Source of the DNA: Chitinophaga niastensis
GTDB taxonomy: Bacteria > Bacteroidota > Bacteroidia > Chitinophagales > Chitinophagaceae
Direction of reading: 5' to 3'
Assembly: GCF_003014755.1 (NCBI RefSeq)
Contig: NZ_PYAW01000001.1
Coordinates: 1,426,001-1,490,000 of the forward strand
Length of the DNA stretch: 64,000 nt
The notes beneath the pieces are model-generated. The model was not told where the DNA came from, ran no database searches, and was given only the letters and a program-made list of their open reading frames with translations. The translations under genes were made by a program, and so were the position numbers. This document shows, in pieces, positions 17,470 to 23,892 of this stretch (within the stretch, counting starts at the first letter, position 1; each line of letters opens with the position of its first letter).

Positions 17470-18084
17470 TTGATAAAAATTATTCCAATCGAACGATACA
17501 CGGAAAATACTGATTCAGCCCTGCTCAGACTATGGAGAAACGGAGATGAAAAGGCTTTCGATATGATCTATACACGTCATTATATCCGGCTGCTGAACCT
17601 GGCACATAAAAAAACAGGCAACATGGAAGCCTCGCAGGAGCTGGTACAAGATGTGTTTTTATCGCTCTACAGGCAATTGTCTTCTTTGCAGGAGCAAACA
17701 GTATTGGAAAACTATCTGTTTATTGCTACCAGGAACAGGATCTTCAACTACCACCGGCAACTGCTGCTACAATTAAAAAAAGAAGCGGTACTGCGCAATC
17801 ATCTACCCGTTAATTCCGGGGATAGCCAGGAGGCGCTGGAATTAAAAGAGCTGGAAATAAGGCTGCGGGCCAAAATTCAGGCACTGCCGCCGCAGTGTCG
17901 TACTGTTTTCCTCCTTAGCCGGGAAGAGCAGCTATCCAATAAGGAAGTAGCAGAACGAATGAATATTTCCGTAAATACTGTGGAGCAACACATGCGCAAA
18001 GCCTTACGGATACTACGTGCTTCCTTCAACGACGAACTCACCCTCATCTTATTGTTATTGCTGCTTCAGCATGCATCTTTCTAA
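17470..18084 (+). CDS. ECF RNA polymerase sigma factor (Bacteroides expansion family)
   Basis: 204 residues. Region 2 spans about residues 18-85 (DEKAFDMIYTRHY and EASQELVQDVFLSLY); region 4 spans about 135-190 (LPPQCRTVFLLSREE, NKEVAERMNISVNTVEQHMRKAL). The C-terminus is a short hydrophobic leucine stretch. No ATG precedes the conserved region: the frame is open from 17428 and TTG 17470 is the best start, a weak codon that may keep levels low. It should transcribe the SusC/SusD operon when released by the divergent FecR protein. An adjacent terminator was not seen. Confidence 0.9.
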   Translation: MIKIIPIERYTENTDSALLRLWRNGDEKAFDMIYTRHYIRLLNLAHKKTGNMEASQELVQDVFLSLYRQLSSLQEQTVLENYLFIATRNRIFNYHRQLLLQLKKEAVLRNHLPVNSGDSQEALELKELEIRLRAKIQALPPQCRTVFLLSREEQLSNKEVAERMNISVNTVEQHMRKALRILRASFNDELTLILLLLLLQHASF

Positions 18085-18111
18085 AAATATAGCAGAAAAA
18101 TTCTGTGGATA

Positions 18112-18144
18112 TTTGTTTTTATGAAATATAATTTCCTACATTTG
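18112..18144 (+). promoter_or_regulatory. Bacteroidota-type promoter of tRNA-Pro copy 2
   Basis: TTTG at 18112-18115, 21 nt, TACATTTG at 18137-18144; same elements and spacing as copy 1. The leader to the tRNA is 39 nt against 75 nt in copy 1. Confidence 0.8.
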
Positions 18145-18183
18145 CATCCCGCTTCACAGAATAATCAGTGAAAACGTTGGAAA

Positions 18184-18257
18184 CGGGGCGTAGCGTAGCC
18201 CGGTATCGCGCCTGCTTTGGGAGCAGGAGGTCGCAGGTTCGAATCCTGCCGCCCCGA
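18184..18257 (+). tRNA. tRNA-Pro(TGG), copy 2
   Basis: 74 nt, identical base for base to the tRNA at 3935-4008, in the same orientation 14.2 kb away. Acceptor stem 18184-18190 with 18250-18256, discriminator A18257, anticodon TGG. Confidence 0.97.
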
Positions 18258-18265
18258 CATCAAAT

Positions 18266-18294
18266 AAAAAAGAGGCTTCTGGCCTCTTTTTTTA
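18266..18294 (+). terminator. Terminator of tRNA-Pro copy 2
   Basis: AGAGGC (18271-18276) and GCCTCT (18282-18287) extended by A5/T5 pairing, followed by a T-run. Confidence 0.85.
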
Positions 18295-18472
18295 TGCAAT
18301 CAACTTTCCGGGAGGCCGTCATTTCAACGGCTGACTGATTGCCATAAATTGAAAGCCTGCATTTTCAGGCTAATTTTAGTCACCCCGAATTGTTTCCCCG
18401 GACAATACTTCTTTAAAAATTTGACTAATATATTAGGGTTATTGTAGTGGGCTCCCCGCAAAATGAAGTAAC

Positions 18473-18502
18473 TGTTACAAGATGATGATAGATTTGTCTA
18501 AA
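18473..18502 (+). promoter_or_regulatory. Candidate ECF-sigma promoter, site 1 (sigma gene)
   Basis: TGTTACAAG (18473-18481), 12 nt, TTGTCTAAA (18494-18502), 16 nt before the sigma gene start. Both 9-mers and the spacing recur exactly at 19403-19432 while the spacer differs, as expected of -35 and -10 elements read by one ECF sigma factor, probably the adjacent one. Confidence 0.7.
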
Positions 18503-18518
18503 TCAAAAAGACAAAATA

Positions 18519-19382
18519 ATGGAAAAAGCAATACTGTCAGATAATGAACTTGTAAAAAACAGCATCAATGGAAACAAGGATCATCTTGGAATGCTGATCG
18601 AAAGGTATAATAACTACATTTTCAATGTGTGTTACAAAATGTTATGGAATGTTAACGACGCCAGGGACCTGACACAGGAAATTTTAATTGCTATCATCAC
18701 TAAGTTAGACACGTTTAAATTCAATAGTAGTTTTAAAACCTGGACTTACCGAATAGCAACCAACCATACCTTAAATTTTATTAAATCAAGCCGCAGGCAT
18801 AAGTTATTTTCATTTGAAGAGTATGGTAATAATCTGGATAAAACACCGGATTTTATCTTACCGGAAGAAGCCTATAACAATATTGATAACGAAATCCTTT
18901 TTGAAGAAGTAAAACAAACTTGTATGACAGGCATGTTAATGTGCCTCGATGAGCAATATAGAATGGTATTTATTATAGGAGAGATTCTGGGATTTAATGA
19001 TAAGATCGGCTGTGAAATTTTAGCGATCACACCTGAAAACTTCAGAATGATGCTGTCAAGAGCGAAGAAAGACCTTTATAATTTTATGAATGATAAATGT
19101 GGATTAATCAATAAAAATAATTCCTGCAGATGCTCAAAAAAAACAAAATCATTTATCAAAGCCGGATATGTCAACCCTGAAAAGCTTTTGTTTTATCCTA
19201 AGTATAAAATTTTCATTGAAGAAGCAGCTGCTAAAAAACAAGAGGAAATGGAAGATCATTTTTATGCTGATTACCGTGAATTATTCCAAAAATTAACTTT
19301 CCTGTCCAATAAGGCGTTTTCAGAAGAACTTGACCAAATACTAACCTCCCCAAAAGTAAAGGCACTCTTTAATTTGAATTAG
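18519..19382 (+). CDS. ECF RNA polymerase sigma factor with Cys-containing C-terminal extension
   Basis: 287 residues. Region 2 about 20-90 (GMLIERYNNYIFNVCYKML, DARDLTQEILIAI, FKTWTYRIATNHTLNFIK); region 4 about 130-190 (CLDEQYRMVFIIGEILGFN, ITPENFRMMLSRAKKDLYNFM). A C-terminal extension of about 95 residues begins with Cys194, Cys203 and Cys205 (CGLIN..CRC) and continues in a charged helical part. Such extensions in other ECF groups replace the anti-sigma factor; a metal- or redox-sensing role for the cysteines is inference. No anti-sigma gene is adjacent. The same bipartite promoter precedes this gene and the next, suggesting autoregulation. Confidence 0.9.
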   Translation: MEKAILSDNELVKNSINGNKDHLGMLIERYNNYIFNVCYKMLWNVNDARDLTQEILIAIITKLDTFKFNSSFKTWTYRIATNHTLNFIKSSRRHKLFSFEEYGNNLDKTPDFILPEEAYNNIDNEILFEEVKQTCMTGMLMCLDEQYRMVFIIGEILGFNDKIGCEILAITPENFRMMLSRAKKDLYNFMNDKCGLINKNNSCRCSKKTKSFIKAGYVNPEKLLFYPKYKIFIEEAAAKKQEEMEDHFYADYRELFQKLTFLSNKAFSEELDQILTSPKVKALFNLN

Positions 19383-19402
19383 TGACCAATATTTATAAAA
19401 GT

Positions 19403-19432
19403 TGTTACAAGGGGCTTAGCCAATTGTCTAAA
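19403..19432 (+). promoter_or_regulatory. Candidate ECF-sigma promoter, site 2 (oxidoreductase gene)
   Basis: TGTTACAAG (19403-19411), 12 nt, TTGTCTAAA (19424-19432), 28 nt before the oxidoreductase start. Exact copy of the elements at 18473-18502. Confidence 0.7.
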
Positions 19433-19460
19433 AGCTGAATAACAACAAAATTTATAAATT

Positions 19461-20441
19461 ATGAAAGCTATTTTAATTAAAGAAAAAGGGAATGCCGAAA
19501 ATCTTATAATTACCGAGTACCCTATTCCTGAACCTCAGCCAGGCTTTGTGTTAGTCAGAAACAAGGCCTTCGGAATAAACCGTGCAGAGATCTATATGCG
19601 AAAAGGAGAATGGGGGGAAACGCACGACATTATAGGCATTGAATTTGCCGGGATCGTGGAAAATGATCCATCAGGTACAATAAAAAAGGGACAAAAAGTG
19701 GTTTCGTTCGTTGGTGGGCTGGCCAGAGATTTTGGCGGTAGTTACGCTGAATATATCAGTGTTCCATTGCAAAACATTATTCCCGTCGAAACAGCGTTGC
19801 CATGGGATGAACTGGCTGCAATCCCTGAAACTTTCGCCACTGCATGGGCTGTGTTAAATTGGGGAATTGAGGTAAAGGCCGGGCAGTCCATTTTGGTAAG
19901 GGGCGGAACTTCAACCCTTGGATTAGCCCTAATCATTCTGGCCAGGCAAATGGGTTTAACTGTAATAGCTACAAGTCGTTCCGCAGAAAAACACACTTTA
20001 CTCAAAAAATATGGTGCCGATCATGTAATCCTAGATGAGGGAAAAATAGCTGAAAAAATAAGACGAATCATTCCAAAGGGTGTAACCAGCGTTGCAGAGC
20101 TAATAGGAACCACCACTTTGACAGACAGCTTAGCCTGTACCCAAACCAATGGAACTGTTTGTATAGCAGGCTTTTTGGGAGGTTTAATACCCCTTGAGAA
20201 TTTCATGCCACTTTTGCAGATCCCAAGTAGTGTAAAATTAACTTCATTTGCCAGTGCTTTTACTTTTGGGAATATGGAATTTCCATATGCTGAAATACCC
20301 GTTCAAAAAATAATATTCGACATTGAACAAAATAAAATTCCCAATATTCTTGCAAAAACTTTTGATTTTACGCAAATCACCGCGGCTCACCAACTAATGG
20401 AAAGTGATAATCTGAATGGTAAAATTGTAGTGAAAATCTGA
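19461..20441 (+). CDS. NADPH:quinone oxidoreductase-like medium-chain dehydrogenase (no zinc ligands)
   Basis: 326 residues, full length for the family. GroES-like N-domain about 1-120 (GFVLVRNKAFGINRAEIYMR, IIGIEFAGIVE); Rossmann domain about 125-270 with the loop VRGGTSTLGLALIILARQMG and ATSRSAEKHTLLKKYGAD. The C-terminal LNGKIVVKI is typical. The catalytic zinc cysteine/histidine set of alcohol dehydrogenases is absent, pointing to a quinone-reductase or enoyl-reductase type reaction with NADPH in the cytoplasm. It follows the ECF sigma gene by 78 nt and carries its own copy of that gene's promoter. It is the likely effector of this two-gene regulon. Confidence 0.88.
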   Translation: MKAILIKEKGNAENLIITEYPIPEPQPGFVLVRNKAFGINRAEIYMRKGEWGETHDIIGIEFAGIVENDPSGTIKKGQKVVSFVGGLARDFGGSYAEYISVPLQNIIPVETALPWDELAAIPETFATAWAVLNWGIEVKAGQSILVRGGTSTLGLALIILARQMGLTVIATSRSAEKHTLLKKYGADHVILDEGKIAEKIRRIIPKGVTSVAELIGTTTLTDSLACTQTNGTVCIAGFLGGLIPLENFMPLLQIPSSVKLTSFASAFTFGNMEFPYAEIPVQKIIFDIEQNKIPNILAKTFDFTQITAAHQLMESDNLNGKIVVKI

Positions 20442-20482
20442 AAATTATCACTGCTTAATTCCAGTGTTGCTGCCCCGACAGA

Positions 20483-20526
20483 ACAAAGAAAGGCTTTAAG
20501 TCGTTGGACTTGAAGCCTTTCTTTGT
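20483..20526. terminator. Strong terminator after the sigma/oxidoreductase pair
   Basis: A 20-bp stem (20483-20502 with 20507-20526) with one G-T wobble and a GTTG loop, 41 nt after the oxidoreductase stop. The T-rich distal arm serves the plus strand. Confidence 0.8.
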
Positions 20527-20804
20527 TTCGAACGAATTTTGCTCCCTGTAAGCACGAACTGTTCAGTGTATTTTTATTGTTGTAAATAAAAAGCTGCGGT
20601 TAGTGCTTGTTTAACTTTTTCATTAATTAAAGAACAGTGTTCCAGTAAAAGTTAAAACGGATATATATTGTTTCGGTTACCTCTCTTTTGAAAAGATAAT
20701 AATCTTCTGAAATAATTATTTACTATTGCCCTGAATTTTAAATAGATTTATATTAATCATCTCCCCTGAGTTAATAAAAAAATCTGCAGAGTTTAACGAC
20801 GACT
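20527..20804. other. A+T-rich spacer
   Basis: About 280 bp between the terminator and the convergent membrane-protein gene. No open frame or structure stands out. Confidence 0.4.
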
Positions 20805-21209
20805 TTAAACTTTACTGATTTTTAATCCCCCAAATAAATATAACCCTCCAATAATGACTGCGATGACCGAATAAAGTGTTCCCAGGGCTGTATTTGTGCC
20901 ATTCAATGCATTAGCTATTAACTCCCCAAGTCCACGCAATAGATAGATCCCGGCGATTGTGAAAACCCCCGTTTTTTGAAAAGGTAGTTTTATAGGTAGA
21001 TAAGTTGCTGAAAGTCCGTATAAACCAAAAACGAAGAATATGATTGCAACAACAACTGTTAATAAGTATGGCAAAATAGGGTGTATTGCAGATAGTGCTT
21101 TCATTTGATGCCCGATCCCTGTTACTTCAAACATTTTATCTGCCCAAAATAGCCCTGTTATATGAGCTAACGCGATTATTATATTTATATATCCACCTAA
21201 TCGTAACAT
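20805..21209 (-). CDS. Four-helix membrane protein, unknown function
   Basis: 134 residues, hydrophobic in four blocks (about 5-25, 48-68, 80-100, 108-130), so an integral inner-membrane protein. No family was recognised with confidence; the length and four-helix layout resemble small DoxX-like or DUF4345-like proteins. It starts 5 nt after the stop of the next membrane-protein gene, which implies translational coupling in an operon led by the Crp/Fnr regulator. Confidence 0.65.
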   Translation of the reverse strand: MLRLGGYINIIIALAHITGLFWADKMFEVTGIGHQMKALSAIHPILPYLLTVVVAIIFFVFGLYGLSATYLPIKLPFQKTGVFTIAGIYLLRGLGELIANALNGTNTALGTLYSVIAVIIGGLYLFGGLKISKV

Positions 21210-21214
21210 CAGTT

Positions 21215-21601
21215 TTAATTTAAGTTTGCGAATGGTATCAGATAGATAACTGATCCTATTACAAATAAAATAGTCAGTATTATACTTATAGGGTTCTTAA
21301 AGGGCAATAATTTCTTAAAGAAAAATTGCTCAATAGTTCTTCCTATCCAGAATAAGGAGGATCCTATAAGAATGACATTTCCTAAAGTGGTGTGAAGCAG
21401 TTCAGATGAAAAAAAGATGCAAAGGAAAGCATGGAAAAAGAAAATGTAAATGATCCTGAGATTTAAGATTTGCATTACAGCCTGATTACCAGGACTTATT
21501 TTTTTGAGGTCACTTTTCCAGTTTAGCCTATTCCAGAATAAGCAGTGAAACAAAGCGAAAATCAGGCTGTGGATGCCACAAATAACTATTAAGGTTTTCA
21601 T
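21215..21601 (-). CDS. Four-helix membrane protein, unknown function
   Basis: 128 residues from ATG 21601; an in-frame TTG at 21619 is a less likely start. Four hydrophobic segments (about 2-20, 45-65, 70-90, 102-124) indicate an inner-membrane protein. The family was not recognised. It lies between the Crp/Fnr gene (55-nt gap) and a second membrane protein (5-nt gap) on the same strand, so it is probably a target of that regulator. Confidence 0.65.
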   Translation of the reverse strand: MKTLIVICGIHSLIFALFHCLFWNRLNWKSDLKKISPGNQAVMQILNLRIIYIFFFHAFLCIFFSSELLHTTLGNVILIGSSLFWIGRTIEQFFFKKLLPFKNPISIILTILFVIGSVIYLIPFANLN

Positions 21602-21656
21602 TAAACTATTTTTGCCCAAAGGTCATCTTAATCATCTTTAATCCATTTGACATAGA

Positions 21657-22250
21657 TCAAATTCCATTTTTTGGATTTCTAATTCTACTTAATGTTTCTA
21701 ATGTAATTCCCAGGAAAGATGCAATATGTCCTAATGAAACCCGTTGCGTAATATCCGGACGAACAGCAATAAGGTTTGTGTATTTTTGTAAGGCTGTTTC
21801 GAACTGCAAGGAAACTAATCTACGCTGAAGTTTGATCATGGTTTGCGTGATAGCATATCTGGCTAGCTTTTCAATATCATGATGCTGATCACAAAGTTCC
21901 AATATTGCTTTTTTGGGAATGATCATGAGTATAGTCTTTTCCAATGTTTCTATATAATGAGAGCTGGGCGTATCAAGAAAGAAGCTGTTTATTTCACAGG
22001 TAAAATCACCCTCAAAAGAAAACCAATCGCTTACGTCTTTTCCATCTTTCAGATAGTATGCTCTTAAAACCCCTGTTACGATGAATATTAATATTTCTGA
22101 GTATTGGTTCTCTCTGGCGATTATTGCATGTTTATCAAAAACCTCCATCCTTGCACATTCTTTTAAGGCCTTTCTACTTTCAGGCTTAAGCTTTAAATAT
22201 TTTTTATCAATTAAATTGATGGTATCATCAATGCTAATTACATTATCCAT
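21657..22250 (-). CDS. Crp/Fnr-family transcription regulator
   Basis: 197 residues from ATG 22250 (GTG at 22256 is also possible). The cyclic-nucleotide-binding-like beta barrel spans about 25-115 (IIARENQYSEILIFIVTGVLRAYY, DVSDWFSFEGDF). A C-terminal winged helix spans about 145-195, with RVSLGHIASFLGITLETLSRIR as the recognition region. No cysteine cluster for an iron-sulfur centre and no clear cAMP-binding arginine-serine pair were seen, so the ligand is unknown. It heads an operon with two membrane proteins and is divergent from the WYL regulator (158 bp between starts). Confidence 0.88.
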   Translation of the reverse strand: MDNVISIDDTINLIDKKYLKLKPESRKALKECARMEVFDKHAIIARENQYSEILIFIVTGVLRAYYLKDGKDVSDWFSFEGDFTCEINSFFLDTPSSHYIETLEKTILMIIPKKAILELCDQHHDIEKLARYAITQTMIKLQRRLVSLQFETALQKYTNLIAVRPDITQRVSLGHIASFLGITLETLSRIRNPKNGI

Positions 22251-22408
22251 ACCCACTATTAAGTTGTTCCGAATTTTAAGATCAGGAATCGGGGCAATTT
22301 ACCACTTATCGGATTACCTTCATCGCATATTTCTTAGGCTTTTCGGTTATATTTGTGTGAGTGGCATTTTTGATGTGCTACGTACAACTATCCGACAGTT
22401 AATAAGCT

Positions 22409-23122
22409 ATGAAAGACAATGATACAAAACGGCTTTCACGACTAACTGCAATTCAGACCCAATTGCAAACAAAACGACTTTTGACAGCCCCGGAACTTGC
22501 AAATAAATTTTCAGTCAGTGTCCGGACAATTTACAGGGACATAAAGGCATTAGAACAAGCGGGCGTCCCCATCCTGACTGAAGAAGGGAAAGGGTACTCT
22601 TTAATGGAAGGATACCGGCTTCCGCCTATTATGTTTTCTGAAAGCGAAGCAAATGCTTTAATTACAGCTGAACAACTTGTCCTGAAAAATAAAGATGCTT
22701 CATTTGTGAGAGAATACAGAGAGGCAATCAATAAGATAAAATCAGTTTTGCGATACAACACAAAAGACAAAGCAAACCTGCTTTCTGATCGCATTATATT
22801 TGGTCACAATACGGAAAATGATAGAACGAGTAATTATTTATCGGCTTTGCAGTTGGCACTCACCAATTTTAATCTCATAAAAATTGACTATCACTCCCCC
22901 GATAATAACGAAACATCCAAAAGGACAATTGAACCTTTTGCATTATTAAGCACGCAGGAAAATTGGTTACTGGTTGCCTGGTGCCGTTTACGAAAAGATT
23001 ACCGCACATTCCGGCTTGACAGGATTCAGCAGCTGAACATACTCAATGAGCAATTTGAGCCCCATAAAATGACCTTACAGGAATATTTTGAACGCTCCCG
23101 GAAAAAAAATCCATACCCCTGA
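22409..23122 (+). CDS. YafY-type WYL-domain transcription regulator
   Basis: 237 residues. N-terminal HTH_11 about 10-60 (LLTAPELANKFSVSVRTIYRDIKALE); then a linker with EGYRLPPIMFSESEANAL; WYL domain about 145-215 (IKIDYHSPDN, TIEPFALLSTQENWLLVAWC, RTFRLDRIQQL). WYL regulators sense nucleic acid or small ligands and act as repressors or activators. The TGACATAnnGCTGTCA palindrome overlaps its stop codon and precedes the VOC gene 70 nt downstream, so the VOC gene is a candidate target. Confidence 0.9.
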   Translation: MKDNDTKRLSRLTAIQTQLQTKRLLTAPELANKFSVSVRTIYRDIKALEQAGVPILTEEGKGYSLMEGYRLPPIMFSESEANALITAEQLVLKNKDASFVREYREAINKIKSVLRYNTKDKANLLSDRIIFGHNTENDRTSNYLSALQLALTNFNLIKIDYHSPDNNETSKRTIEPFALLSTQENWLLVAWCRLRKDYRTFRLDRIQQLNILNEQFEPHKMTLQEYFERSRKKNPYP

Positions 23123-23154
23123 CATAGGGCTGTCACAAGGCCATTTTACTTTTG
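23120..23154 (+). promoter_or_regulatory. Palindromic element and -7 box before the VOC gene
   Basis: TGACATAGGGCTGTCA (23120-23135; TGACA and TGTCA arms), 11 nt, then TACTTTTG (23147-23154), a perfect -7 element. No TTTG occupies the -33 position; the palindrome lies there instead. The same arrangement is found before the DinB gene at 52812-52846. Confidence 0.65.
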
Positions 23155-23192
23155 TAAAGAACAATAACGTTTTAACCTTTAAAAAAAGCAAA

Positions 23193-23609
23193 ATGGCTAC
23201 CACACAAACATTAAGAGGACTTTCTACTATCAGTTTTTTCGCGGCTGACCACGAAGCAGCAAAGAAATGGTACTCCGAACTGTTGGGCATCGCTCCATAC
23301 TTTGAACTCCCAGGGTATGCAGAATTTCGTATCGGAGACTACCAGCATGAGCTGGGCCTGATTGATAGCCGCTATAGTCCCAATGGTTCAGCTACAGGCA
23401 CGGGCGGTGCTATTATATACTGGCACGTTGATGATGTAACAGCCACTTTCGAGCGGCTGCTGTCTATGGGAGCCAAAGTATACGAGCCAATCACTGACCG
23501 TAGCCATGGGTTCGTCACCGCTTCCGTCGTTGATCCCTTCGGGAACGTACTGGGTGTCATGTCCAACCCGCACTACCTGGATGTGCTGGCATCCACTAAA
23601 AAAGCGTAA
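23193..23609 (+). CDS. VOC-family (glyoxalase/bleomycin-resistance fold) protein
   Basis: 138 residues from ATG 23193; the frame extends upstream into the WYL gene but that part is not conserved in character. One VOC module: GLSTISFFAADHEAAKKWYSELLG opens the first beta-alpha-beta-beta-beta unit, HELGLID and YWHVDDVTATFERLL the second, closing with VVDPFGNVLGVMSNPHY. A metal-binding set would be His51/Glu52, His75-region and Glu/Asp near the C-terminus, but the substrate cannot be inferred. Cytoplasmic. It is preceded by a dedicated promoter (23120-23154). Confidence 0.88.
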   Translation: MATTQTLRGLSTISFFAADHEAAKKWYSELLGIAPYFELPGYAEFRIGDYQHELGLIDSRYSPNGSATGTGGAIIYWHVDDVTATFERLLSMGAKVYEPITDRSHGFVTASVVDPFGNVLGVMSNPHYLDVLASTKKA

Positions 23610-23892
23610 TTCCACCTCATAGGATATTGACAAAATACCGGATGGTGCTCAGTTATGGAAAATCCTTGCTATGGCAGGCGTTTTTCATAACTGGATTACC
23701 GCCCCTGTAAACAACCGTGTTGTTCAGTTATTCACCTGTCTTATAGTTATTTTAGGACGAGTCAATTTCTATTAAAAGCGAACAGTTGTTGTACCATTAT
23801 CGGACAGTTAAATAGATTTTTTCAATAGTAACTAATTGATTAATATGGGTATATAAACCCGGCATTTTTTTAGCCCAAACATTTTTGTGTTA

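Noticed and set aside
3935..18257. Genomic island inserted at tRNA-Pro by a site-specific integrase
   Set aside because: Both tRNA copies are complete with promoters, no integrase is present, and gcvH, a core gene, lies inside the interval.
18519..19382. Assignment of the sigma factor to the ECF41 group on the basis of the TGTCAC/TGTTAC motif
   Set aside because: ECF41 proteins carry a SnoaL-like extension; this one has a short Cys-containing helical extension instead, so only the general ECF call is kept.
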